NCBI GenBank assembly: GCA_017408725.1
Contig: JAFQUA010000022.1
Coordinates: 1-20,613 of the forward strand
Length of the DNA stretch: 20,613 nucleotides
From: Oscillospiraceae bacterium
GTDB taxonomy: Bacteria; Bacillota_A; Clostridia; Oscillospirales; Oscillospiraceae
Direction of reading: 5' to 3'
The notes beneath the pieces are model-generated. The model was not told where the DNA came from. It saw only the letters and a program-made list of their open reading frames with translations, and did not search any database. Positions within the stretch are counted from its first letter, which is position 1. Every line of letters begins with the position of its first letter. The position numbers and the translations under genes are program-made. This document shows positions 1 to 7,091 of this stretch, piece after piece.

Positions 1-7
1 TCATTTA

Positions 8-57
8 AGAAAACAACAAACCCGAACGTTTCACCGATTGGTAAAAGGTTCGGGTTT
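8..57 (-). terminator. Terminator of the tRNA-Arg transcript
   Basis: A perfect 10-bp inverted repeat, AAACCCGAAC (18-27) and GTTCGGGTTT (48-57), extends inward with TTT/AAA and ACC/GGT pairs around a GATT loop. On the minus strand it lies 8 nt beyond the tRNA 3' end and is followed by a T-rich tail (GTTGTTTTCTT). This fits an intrinsic terminator for the tRNA. Confidence 0.8.
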
Positions 58-65
58 GAATGTTT

Positions 66-141
66 TGGTACACCGGAAGGGACTCGAACCCCCAACCCTC
101 GGAACCGGAATCCGATGCTCTATCCATTGAGCCACCGGTGC
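66..141 (-). tRNA. tRNA-Arg, anticodon CCG
   Basis: Read on the minus strand, this 76-nt sequence folds as a cloverleaf. The acceptor stem GCACCGG pairs with CCGGTGT (one G-T pair). The anticodon stem TCGGA/TCCGA holds the loop TTCCGGT, whose central CCG reads the Arg codon CGG. The T arm has the usual GGTTCGAGTCC pattern. The 3' CCA is encoded at 66-68, so it need not be added after transcription. It has its own promoter upstream and terminator downstream, so it is a single-gene transcript separate from ftsH. Confidence 0.96.
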
Positions 142-161
142 GTTTGCTTTACAGCCCACTT

Positions 162-190
162 ATTATAACAGCCTTTCCCCGATTTGTAAA
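162..190 (-). promoter_or_regulatory. Promoter of tRNA-Arg
   Basis: On the minus strand there is a -35 TTTACA (185-190), a 17-bp spacer and a perfect -10 TATAAT (162-167). The -10 ends 20 bp before the mature tRNA 5' end, which suits a short pre-tRNA leader. It lies downstream of the ftsH terminator, so tRNA expression is independent of ftsH. Confidence 0.85.
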
Positions 191-227
191 GGGGTGATTT
201 TCGAAAAAAGCGGTCGAATCGGACAAG

Positions 228-253
228 AAAAGGAGCGGAAATCCGCTCCTTTT
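228..253 (-). terminator. Terminator of ftsH
   Basis: The arms AAAAGGAGCGG (228-238) and CCGCTCCTTTT (243-253) form an 11-bp stem with a 4-nt loop. It begins 2 bp past the ftsH stop codon on the minus strand, and the T-rich part of the stem runs on into TTTTCTTGT. Confidence 0.85.
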
Positions 254-255
254 GT

Positions 256-2157
256 TTATTCCTCAGTGGGTGCTTCCTCAGCAGTCTCCGGCTCCTGCTT
301 CTTGTCTGCATTGATATAGGCCATCAGCTCGTCGCCTGTGATGGTCTCCTTCATCAGAAGATACTCAGAGATCTCATTCAGCAGCTCCCGGTTTTCGGCA
401 AGAATCTGCTTTGCGTCATTATACGCCTTCTCCAGCAGCTTCTGCACCTCACGGTCTACCAGTGCCGCGGTATCCTGAGAGCAATCCATGTAGGCCTGGT
501 TTTCCAGATACTGATTCTGCACCGTTGCAGGCGCCATCAGACCCAGAGCATCGCTCATGCCGTAATGGGCGATCATATTCCGCGCCAAAGCAGTGGCCCG
601 CTGAATATCATTGGCAGCGCCGGTGGTCTTGACACCGAATACCACAGCTTCGGCTGCCCGTCCGCCAACAAGGGTCCGCAGTTCCGTCATCAGCTCATCA
701 CTGGTATTGAGGAACTTTTCCTCCTCGGGCATCTGCATGGTATAGCCCAGCGCACCGGAGGTATGGGGAACGATGGTGATCTTGGATACAGGCTGAGAAT
801 GCTTCTCCAGCGCGGCGATCAGCGCGTGACCAACTTCATGATAGGCAACCAGCCGCTTTTCCGTATCGGTCAGCACGGTATTCTTCTTCTCAGTACCAGC
901 AATGACGGTTTCAAAAGAAACCAGCAGGTCTTCCTGATTCACCGCTTTCCGGTTATTGCGAACCGCCCGCAGAGCGGCTTCGTTTACAAGGTTTGCAAGA
1001 TCTGCACCGACAGCACCGGCGGTAGCCTGCGCGATCTTCCGCAGATCTACATCCTCGGAAAGCTTGATCTTGCGGGTATGCACCCTCAGCGTATCCATTC
1101 TACCCTGTAAATTGGGGCGGTCCACGATAATCCGCCGGTCAAAACGGCCTGCCCGAAGCAGTGCCTTGTCCAAAATTTCCGGACGGTTGGTAGCAGCAAG
1201 GATCACAACACCCTTGGAAGAATCGAAGCCGTCCAATTCGCCCAGAAGCTGGTTCAGGGTCTGGTCATTGGTACCGAAACGGGTATCCCGGGTGCGGCCG
1301 ACCGCATCGATCTCATCAATAAAAACGATGGAAGGGGCTACCTTTGTGGCCTGCTGGAACAGATCCCGGACACGGCTGGCGCCTACGCCAACAAACATCT
1401 CTTCAAAATCAGATCCGGAAATGGAGAAGAATGGCACGCCTGCTTCACCGGCAACCGCCTTGGCAAGCAATGTCTTACCGGTACCGGGAGATCCAACAAG
1501 CAATGCGCCCTTGGGCATCTTGGCACCCACATCGGTATACTTCTTGGGATTGTGAAGAAAATCAATGATCTCCTGCAGAGATTCCTTGGCTTCGTCCTGG
1601 CCGGCAACATCCTTAAAGGTCACACCGGTCTGCTTTTCCATATACATTTTGGCTTTGCTGTGACCGAAGCCACCCATCATGCCGTCGCCGCTCATGCGCT
1701 TGCTGAACATGCGCATGGTAAAGAAGATAATACCGAACATGAACACATAATAAAGGATCATGATGATACCGGAATTGTCTTCTGTGATGTGGTAATCTAC
1801 ATCATAGCCCATTCCATGGAGCTCATCCATCAGCGCCAGCGTATCGGAATAGCTGGGCAGGCCGGTGAAGCAGGCCTTCTGCTGGGAGGCGGGCTTGGCC
1901 GCCTCTTCCTTGGTCAGATAAATGACCCGGTCGTAAAACAGCTGTACTTCCTCCAGCCGGCCGTTATCCATAGCCTCCCGGAACTCGGTATAGGTGGTCT
2001 GGGTGTACTGGCTGCGGGAAATAGCATTGTAGATCAGACTAATGGCCAGAACGATGGCAACAGAGATGATCAGCGTGATCCAGATGCTCCCCTTAGGGCG
2101 TTTATTATCCCCCGGTTTATTGTTTCGATTTTTAGAATCGTTACGATTTGGTTCCAT
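256..2157 (-). CDS. ftsH: ATP-dependent zinc metalloprotease FtsH
   Basis: A membrane-anchored AAA+ protease of 633 residues that, in this family, forms hexamers and degrades unneeded or misassembled membrane and cytosolic proteins. Two membrane segments (about 24-45 and 130-151) flank a roughly 85-residue extracytoplasmic domain. The AAA+ module has Walker A GSPGTGKT (222-229), the pore loop FVGV (255-258), Walker B IVFIDEID (277-284) and a second region of homology with arginines R338 and R341. The peptidase zinc site is HEVGH (440-444), with D517 as probable third ligand. The ATG at 2157 is chosen over an ATG 60 bp upstream because AAGGAGG sits 6 bp before it and the promoter -10 overlaps the longer version. 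The acidic, low-complexity C-terminus is typical. It is a monocistronic unit with its own promoter and terminator. Confidence 0.97.
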   Translation of the reverse strand: MEPNRNDSKNRNNKPGDNKRPKGSIWITLIISVAIVLAISLIYNAISRSQYTQTTYTEFREAMDNGRLEEVQLFYDRVIYLTKEEAAKPASQQKACFTGLPSYSDTLALMDELHGMGYDVDYHITEDNSGIIMILYYVFMFGIIFFTMRMFSKRMSGDGMMGGFGHSKAKMYMEKQTGVTFKDVAGQDEAKESLQEIIDFLHNPKKYTDVGAKMPKGALLVGSPGTGKTLLAKAVAGEAGVPFFSISGSDFEEMFVGVGASRVRDLFQQATKVAPSIVFIDEIDAVGRTRDTRFGTNDQTLNQLLGELDGFDSSKGVVILAATNRPEILDKALLRAGRFDRRIIVDRPNLQGRMDTLRVHTRKIKLSEDVDLRKIAQATAGAVGADLANLVNEAALRAVRNNRKAVNQEDLLVSFETVIAGTEKKNTVLTDTEKRLVAYHEVGHALIAALEKHSQPVSKITIVPHTSGALGYTMQMPEEEKFLNTSDELMTELRTLVGGRAAEAVVFGVKTTGAANDIQRATALARNMIAHYGMSDALGLMAPATVQNQYLENQAYMDCSQDTAALVDREVQKLLEKAYNDAKQILAENRELLNEISEYLLMKETITGDELMAYINADKKQEPETAEEAPTEE

Positions 2158-2188
2158 AGTTTTCCTCCTTGGCCGCATCGGCAAGCAC

Positions 2189-2217
2189 ATCATATCACAT
2201 TTTGGCGCAGGTGGCAA
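2189..2217 (-). promoter_or_regulatory. Promoter of ftsH
   Basis: Minus strand: -35 TTGCCA (2212-2217), a 17-bp spacer and -10 TATGAT (2189-2194) with an extended TG just upstream. It lies about 30 bp before the chosen ATG, which leaves a short leader. It rules out the longer annotated start, whose first codons would be untranscribed. Confidence 0.8.
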
Positions 2218-2262
2218 TGAATGATTCGGTACTACAGAGTAAATTTTCTGTTAATTCCTCCC

Positions 2263-2301
2263 AAAAACCAACAGCAGAGCGCAAAAACCGTACTCTGCTG
2301 T
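2263..2301 (-). terminator. Terminator of the LTA-synthase-like gene
   Basis: ACAGCAGAG (2271-2279) and CTCTGCTGT (2293-2301) make a 9-bp stem with a 13-nt loop. On the minus strand the stem is followed by TGGTTTTTGG. It starts 8 bp after the stop codon of the gene at 2309-3835. Confidence 0.75.
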
Positions 2302-2308
2302 CATATTC

Positions 2309-3835
2309 TCATTGAGCGGTATAAAAATGTTCTGAATAGTAATCCGATTTTTTCGCCAATTCCGAATAGAACTGATCATAGCCCATCCGCTCCATCAGTG
2401 TCGGCTGGGCGGAGAACAGATTCACACCCAGACCAAGCCGGTCATCTTCAATTGTGCAGCCTATGGCCGCCAGTGTGGAGGGGAACATATCAATGGCGCA
2501 GAACTGCCGGTTCGTGGTTCTTGCAGGCTCTACTGCAGAGTTGATAAAGCAGTTGTAAACATGGCGGGTGTAGTTAGGGTCTACATTGCGGTTGAAATAG
2601 CCTCTGTCCATGGAGCAGTGGTCACCGGTAATAATAACGGTGGTATTCTCATAAAAATCCTGCTGCTGGATCCACTGAACAAATGCCGCCACCTGCCGGC
2701 TGGAGCAAGAAATCACATTTTCGTAGTTCTCTTCATGATCACTGCCGCAAAGGACGCACTTATAGCCGCCGATGTGGTGAGTATCCACCGTCAGCATGGT
2801 AAAAGCAAAGGGTTCTTCACCCGCTGCCATTTCTGTAATCTTCTCCTTGGCATAGTCAAACAGGTAAAGATCCTCCATGCCCCACCATTCAAAGTAGCCA
2901 TTGGGCACAACATCGTCTTTCCACGCGGTGTATATATCGTAAATATTGTCTACGCCGTGGGTGGAATAATAGGTCTTTCTGCCGCCGAACTTTGCATCAG
3001 AGCCCACCATCAGTGCCTGATTGTAGCCGTTTTCCGCCAGAATGGTACTGATGCTGGTAAGTCCGGGAAGGAACACACCGTCCTTACCGTAGCCGTTCTG
3101 CCAGTCATCAATCCCGTCAGGCACCTTCAAGGGCACACCGGAGGTGAGGGAAACCATAGCACCGATGGTCCAGCTGGCACCGGATACCTCTCGGAAGCCG
3201 CCGACATTGGTGTTATGGGAAAAATTAATATTGTCTTTTGCCAGCTGCTCCAGCTCGGGAATCAGGCTCTGGGGCAGCGCGCCCCCGTCGTCCTTGCCCA
3301 TATAACTGGTCTCCATAGATTCCAGCATAATATAGATCAGATTTCGCTTTTCCTCCGGGAAGGTAATCTCCACCGCATTGGGATCCCGGTATTCGTCGTT
3401 ATACAGCTCCGATTTGTTGACCATATGATAAATGTAATCCACCAGCTCCACATTGAAGGCGGCATGGATCAGCAATCCCAAAGACAGTGTCACGGCAAGC
3501 AAACTTGCGATCCACCGGCGCAGCGGAAAGAACCGAAGCTTAACCCCCAGCTTTTTCCACGGAAGGAACAGCACTGCGCACACCACCGCCCAGCACAAAA
3601 CCGCAGGCAGTGCACCACCTTTTAGAAAGCTGATGATCAAATCGGACTGCAATCCGCCCAGACTGGCGGTTAAAGTATACAGCACTGAATCAAATCCGAT
3701 TCGCCCGTAAACAGCCACATACCAACGGGCGGCAAAAAAGCCCAGAAACGCAAGAAGCAGCAGCAGACACAGCAGCACTGTAGCGATATATTTACCGATT
3801 TTCCCGCCGGAACGGGGTTTTTCATATTTTCCCAT
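2309..3835 (-). CDS. LTA synthase / phosphoglycerol transferase family membrane protein
   Basis: A 508-residue membrane enzyme of the alkaline-phosphatase/sulfatase fold, close in layout to lipoteichoic acid synthases and to OpgB/MdoB phosphoglycerol transferases, which move glycerol-phosphate from phosphatidylglycerol onto an envelope polymer. Three hydrophobic segments (about 17-40, 66-91, 108-127) precede an extracellular catalytic domain. Candidate metal and active-site residues are E172 in LESME, T223 in SWTIG, D351-H353 in DTHH, and D405/H406 in TGDHCSMD. The SWTIG block resembles the MdoB-type GTGWTI motif more than the LtaS one, so the exact polymer is uncertain. The ATG has only a weak, distant AAGG upstream. 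It is transcribed alone, divergently from the TrmH-type gene. Confidence 0.85.
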   Translation of the reverse strand: MGKYEKPRSGGKIGKYIATVLLCLLLLLAFLGFFAARWYVAVYGRIGFDSVLYTLTASLGGLQSDLIISFLKGGALPAVLCWAVVCAVLFLPWKKLGVKLRFFPLRRWIASLLAVTLSLGLLIHAAFNVELVDYIYHMVNKSELYNDEYRDPNAVEITFPEEKRNLIYIMLESMETSYMGKDDGGALPQSLIPELEQLAKDNINFSHNTNVGGFREVSGASWTIGAMVSLTSGVPLKVPDGIDDWQNGYGKDGVFLPGLTSISTILAENGYNQALMVGSDAKFGGRKTYYSTHGVDNIYDIYTAWKDDVVPNGYFEWWGMEDLYLFDYAKEKITEMAAGEEPFAFTMLTVDTHHIGGYKCVLCGSDHEENYENVISCSSRQVAAFVQWIQQQDFYENTTVIITGDHCSMDRGYFNRNVDPNYTRHVYNCFINSAVEPARTTNRQFCAIDMFPSTLAAIGCTIEDDRLGLGVNLFSAQPTLMERMGYDQFYSELAKKSDYYSEHFYTAQ

Positions 3836-3870
3836 GTTACAAACACGACCTTGCAGAATAATGTTAATTC

Positions 3871-3899
3871 ATTATAACGGGCAACCATAAGAAAATCAA
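3871..3899 (-). promoter_or_regulatory. Promoter of the LTA-synthase-like gene
   Basis: Minus strand: -35 TTGATT (3894-3899), a 17-bp spacer and a perfect -10 TATAAT (3871-3876), 35 bp before the ATG. It is arranged back to back with the rlmB promoter at 3934-3962. Confidence 0.82.
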
Positions 3900-3933
3900 C
3901 TTAAGGTTTTTCTAAGATTGCAGAAAATAGCAG

Positions 3934-3962
3934 TTGTCTGCGGGAGGATTATCTGGTATACT
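3934..3962 (+). promoter_or_regulatory. Promoter of the rlmB operon
   Basis: -35 TTGTCT (3934-3939), a 17-bp spacer and -10 TATACT (3957-3962) preceded by TGG (extended -10). It lies 45 bp before the ATG at 4008 and would drive both the methyltransferase and the downstream membrane protein. Confidence 0.8.
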
Positions 3963-4007
3963 GTAACTTGATAAGTTATAGCCAATTGATAAATGGAGAT
4001 GAAAGCT

Positions 4008-4793
4008 ATGAATGAAAAACACCGCCGTCCCGCCGTGCCTGCTCCCGTTGAAGAAGTGGAAGGTCAGCTGGAAGGACGCAATGCCCTGCAGGAAGCCCTT
4101 CGCAGCGGACGAACCATCGACAAAGTGTTCATTGCTTCCGGTGAAACCGACCGGGGTCTGCAGCGCCTTGCCGCTGAAGCCAAGGAAGCCGGTGCCGTTG
4201 TGGTCCCCGTAGACCGCAGAAAGCTGGATGCCATGAGCTTCACACACGCCCATCAGGGTGTGATTACCCTTGCCGCCGCCCATGAATACTGCAGCATCGA
4301 CGATATTCTGGAAGAAGCTGCCGCAAGAGGCGAAAACGCATTGATCGTAATCTGCGACGAACTGTCCGACCCCCACAATTTAGGCGCTATCATGCGTTCT
4401 GCAGAATGCGCCGGCGCTCACGGCGTCATTATCCCCAAGCGCCGCAGCGTCGGTCTGACAGCCACCGTAGCCAAGGCCTCTGCCGGCGCGGTGGAATACA
4501 TGAAGGTAGCGCGGGTCACCAATATTAACAACGCCATCGCGGAATTGAAAGAAAAGGGTGTCTGGATCTTCGGCACTGCCGCAGAAGGCTCCATCCCCAT
4601 GTACAAAGCGGACCTGAGCGGTTCCACCGCCATCGTCATTGGCAACGAAGGCGACGGAATGAGTCCCTTAGTGCGCAAAAACTGCGATGTTACCGTGCAT
4701 ATTCCCATGCGCGGCCGCATTTCCTCTTTAAACGCTTCCGCGGCAGCCTCTATTCTGCTGTATGAAGCGGTACGCCAGCGGCTGAATGGGTAA
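4008..4793 (+). CDS. rlmB: 23S rRNA 2'-O-methyltransferase, TrmH/RlmB family
   Basis: A 261-residue SPOUT-class RNA 2'-O-methyltransferase. The N-terminal L30e-like substrate-binding part (about 17-90) carries the LEGRNALQEAL signature. The C-terminal trefoil-knot domain has motif 1 DPHNLGAIMRSAE (121-133, N124 and R130), motif 2 IGNEGDGMS (211-219, E214) and motif 3 IPMRGRISSLNASAAAS (232-248). Family members of this type methylate the 23S rRNA guanosine equivalent to E. coli G2251; the exact site is inference. The ATG at 4008 is preferred to one at 3993 because GGAG (3995-3998) then lies 9 bp upstream. Its stop codon overlaps the ribosome binding site of the next gene, so the two are co-transcribed. 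Confidence 0.93.
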   Translation: MNEKHRRPAVPAPVEEVEGQLEGRNALQEALRSGRTIDKVFIASGETDRGLQRLAAEAKEAGAVVVPVDRRKLDAMSFTHAHQGVITLAAAHEYCSIDDILEEAAARGENALIVICDELSDPHNLGAIMRSAECAGAHGVIIPKRRSVGLTATVAKASAGAVEYMKVARVTNINNAIAELKEKGVWIFGTAAEGSIPMYKADLSGSTAIVIGNEGDGMSPLVRKNCDVTVHIPMRGRISSLNASAAASILLYEAVRQRLNG

Positions 4794-4806
4794 GGAGGTC
4801 CTTGCC

Positions 4807-6846
4807 ATGGACGAAAAAGAAAAACAACTGGGCGAATTTGATCTGGATGATATTCTCAAGGAGTTCGCCGGTGATACTCAGGATATTCCCGAAGAAGTTG
4901 AGGATATTTTGATTTGGGATGGGATTCTCCCGTCCAAGGCCGAAACCACCCATGACGTGATCTCGGATACGGTTCGTTTGGATGAAATTTCCAGAGCTGT
5001 CAATCAGAAGGAAAAAACCGTGACCGACGAAACTGTCGCCTTTACACCGGTGGGACAGGAACCAGAGTCGGAGATCTACCATCCCCCTGTCCCGGAGCAG
5101 CCTCAGGTAGAACCCTACTCTGAGGCGTGGGAGCCGGAATACGAGCAGCCAATTGGAGAATACATTCCGCCGGAGCCCATCGTTTTCCGTCCCAAATCCC
5201 GGCTGCAGGAACTGAAACGCAAGCTGGTTGCCGGCCCCGAAAAACGGTATTATGATTTGACGGAGCTGGGCCTTGGCAAGCTGCAGCTGGCGATTCTTTC
5301 TAATCTTGTGGTAGCAGTGGTCTCCGCCGCCAGCACCGCCATGTATATGCTGGATATGCTCCCGGCAGAACGCACAAAATTTGTAATCTTCCTTCAGTTT
5401 TTAGCACTGCTGCTGTCCGCGATTTTGGGAAGCTATCAGCTGATGGAGGGCTTTACGGATATCCTTAAAAAGCGGTTCTCCCTGAACAGTCTGCTAATTT
5501 TCAGCCTCATCGCCTGTCTGACTGACGGAATTCTTTGCCTGCAGCAGGTGCGCATTCCCTGCTGCGCAGCCTTTAGTCTGAATATGACCATGTCATTGTG
5601 GAGCGCATATCAAAAGCACAATACAGAAATGGGTCAAATGGATACCATGCGGAAAGCCACCTGCCTGGATAGTGTGCTCAAAGTCGGGGATTATTATGAA
5701 GGCCGACCCGGTTTTTTAAGGGGTGAAGGTCAGGTTGAGGACTTTATGGACACCTATAACGCCCCCTCCGGTCCGGAAAAAACCATGTCCGTGTATGCCC
5801 TTGTAGTCTTACTGGTAAGCCTTTGCATCGGTGTTGCCGGCGGTTGTTTTTACAGTGTAGAGTTGGGCATTCAAGCATTTGCGGCTGCTTTGCTGGTTGC
5901 CGTGCCCGCCACCGCCTACATCACATTATCCCGTCCTCTGGCTGTTTTGGAACGGCGTTTGCACAAGCTGGGAACGGTTCTTTGCGGTTGGCAGGGTGTC
6001 AAGGGGTTAAGCGGCAGCGCTGTATTCCCGCTGGAGGATGCGGATCTTTTCCCCTCCGGTTCCATCAAGATGAACGGTGTCAAATTTTACGGTCAGCGGG
6101 ATCCGGACGAGGTGGTTTCCTGTGCCGCAGCCCTTATGAATCTTTGCGGTGGTTCCATTGCTCCTCTGTTTTCGCAGTTGCTGGAAAGCCGAAACGGCTA
6201 TCACTACGACGCGGAAAATCTGCACAGCTACCCCGGCGGAATCGGCGCTGAAGTCAACGAGGAAGCCGTTTTGGCCGGATCTTTGCAGTTCATGCAGGAT
6301 ATGGGTGTGGATATGCCGGCGGGTACCCGGGTCAATCAGGCCATTTATGTAGCCATTGACGGAAGCCTAAGCGGTGTCTTTGCCATCTCCTATACAAAAT
6401 CCAAGTCTGCCTCCCAAGGATTGAATACCCTTTGCTCCTATCGGGGGCTGACCCCCATAATGACCGGCGGCGACTTTATGCTGACCGAGGGTTTTCTGCA
6501 CAGCAAATTCGGCGTCAACACCCGTCGAATGGAATTCCCCGAGCAGGATATCCGACAGGAACTGCTGCAGATGCAGCCTGATGAGGATTCCCGTGCTCTT
6601 GCAATGACCACCCGGGATGGGTTGGCAGGATTTGCCTTTGCGGTTACCGGTGCCCGTGCACTGCGTTCTGCATCCATTGCCGGCGTTGCGGTCCATATGC
6701 TGGGCGGCATTCTGGGACTGGTGATCATGCTTGTTCTGGCGTTGGTTGGGGCGGAAGATCTGCTGACCCCGGCAAATGTCCTGATGTATGATCTGATCTG
6801 GATGATTCCGGGTCTGTTGATCACCGAGTGGACGCGATCTGTATAA
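4807..6846 (+). CDS. Membrane protein resembling a catalytically dead P-type ATPase
   Basis: A 679-residue protein with no confident named family. Residues 1-140 are cytosolic, acidic and proline-rich, and open with the short motif LDDILKEF (13-20). Hydrophobic segments lie near 160-182, 192-212, 226-246, 328-350, 355-373, 623-648 and 658-673. The order matches a P1B-type metal ATPase: a helix with VPA where CPC is expected (366-368), then a soluble part. Where the phosphorylation motif DKTGTLT should be there is EDADLFPSG (410-418). An N-domain-like glycine block (PGGIGAEV, 476-483) and a P-domain-like MTGGDF (552-557) follow, but no GDGxND hinge is seen. This suggests a pseudo-ATPase; no function can be assigned. 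The start at 4807 has AAGGAGG (4792-4798) 8 bp upstream, overlapping the rlmB stop. Confidence 0.65.
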   Translation: MDEKEKQLGEFDLDDILKEFAGDTQDIPEEVEDILIWDGILPSKAETTHDVISDTVRLDEISRAVNQKEKTVTDETVAFTPVGQEPESEIYHPPVPEQPQVEPYSEAWEPEYEQPIGEYIPPEPIVFRPKSRLQELKRKLVAGPEKRYYDLTELGLGKLQLAILSNLVVAVVSAASTAMYMLDMLPAERTKFVIFLQFLALLLSAILGSYQLMEGFTDILKKRFSLNSLLIFSLIACLTDGILCLQQVRIPCCAAFSLNMTMSLWSAYQKHNTEMGQMDTMRKATCLDSVLKVGDYYEGRPGFLRGEGQVEDFMDTYNAPSGPEKTMSVYALVVLLVSLCIGVAGGCFYSVELGIQAFAAALLVAVPATAYITLSRPLAVLERRLHKLGTVLCGWQGVKGLSGSAVFPLEDADLFPSGSIKMNGVKFYGQRDPDEVVSCAAALMNLCGGSIAPLFSQLLESRNGYHYDAENLHSYPGGIGAEVNEEAVLAGSLQFMQDMGVDMPAGTRVNQAIYVAIDGSLSGVFAISYTKSKSASQGLNTLCSYRGLTPIMTGGDFMLTEGFLHSKFGVNTRRMEFPEQDIRQELLQMQPDEDSRALAMTTRDGLAGFAFAVTGARALRSASIAGVAVHMLGGILGLVIMLVLALVGAEDLLTPANVLMYDLIWMIPGLLITEWTRSV

Positions 6847-6853
6847 CCATGCC

Positions 6854-6889
6854 GCCCCGGGGTTGTTCCAGCCCCGGGGCTTTGTTAAT
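6854..6889 (+). terminator. Terminator of the rlmB operon
   Basis: GCCCCGGGG (6854-6862) and CCCCGGGGC (6872-6880) form a 9-bp GC stem with a 9-nt loop, followed by TTTGTTAAT. It lies just past the stop codon of the P-type-ATPase-like gene. Confidence 0.88.
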
Positions 6890-6987
6890 ATAGACGACAA
6901 GCATTATCAAAAATTGGTTGTTTTGCACAGAGGAACAAATGTCCATCCGCCGTTTTCACCAATTTTGCATTCTGACGAAAATAAGCA

Positions 6988-7016
6988 TTGAAATCTGATT
7001 CATCTTCGTATATAAT
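6988..7016 (+). promoter_or_regulatory. Promoter of the EF-G paralogue
   Basis: -35 TTGAAA (6988-6993), a 17-bp spacer and a perfect -10 TATAAT (7011-7016). A start near 7023 gives a leader of about 69 nt that contains the alternative hairpins at 7054-7084. Confidence 0.85.
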
Positions 7017-7053
7017 GTACTTGTTGTGGTGCATTGCACCCAAGTGTAAGCAG

Positions 7054-7084
7054 AGAAGGGGAACAACTCCCTTTCTGAAAGGAG
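7054..7084 (+). promoter_or_regulatory. Leader with alternative hairpins around the Shine-Dalgarno
   Basis: AGAAGGGGA (7054-7062) can pair with TCCCTTTCT (7068-7076) over 9 bp (one G-T), which leaves the Shine-Dalgarno AAAGGAG (7078-7084) free. Alternatively CTCC and TT (7067-7073) can pair with AAGGAG (7079-7084) and hide it. The two pairings exclude each other. Whether this switches in the cell is inference. Confidence 0.4.
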
Positions 7085-7091
7085 ATTTTAT

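Noticed and set aside
66..141. tRNA-Arg as an integration site for a mobile island
   Set aside because: tRNA 3' ends are common attachment sites, but I see no repeat of its 3' end in the window and no integrase gene; the genes beside it are housekeeping.
2561..3625. 354-codon plus-strand open frame over the LTA-synthase-like gene
   Set aside because: Antisense to a gene with clear family motifs, promoter and terminator.
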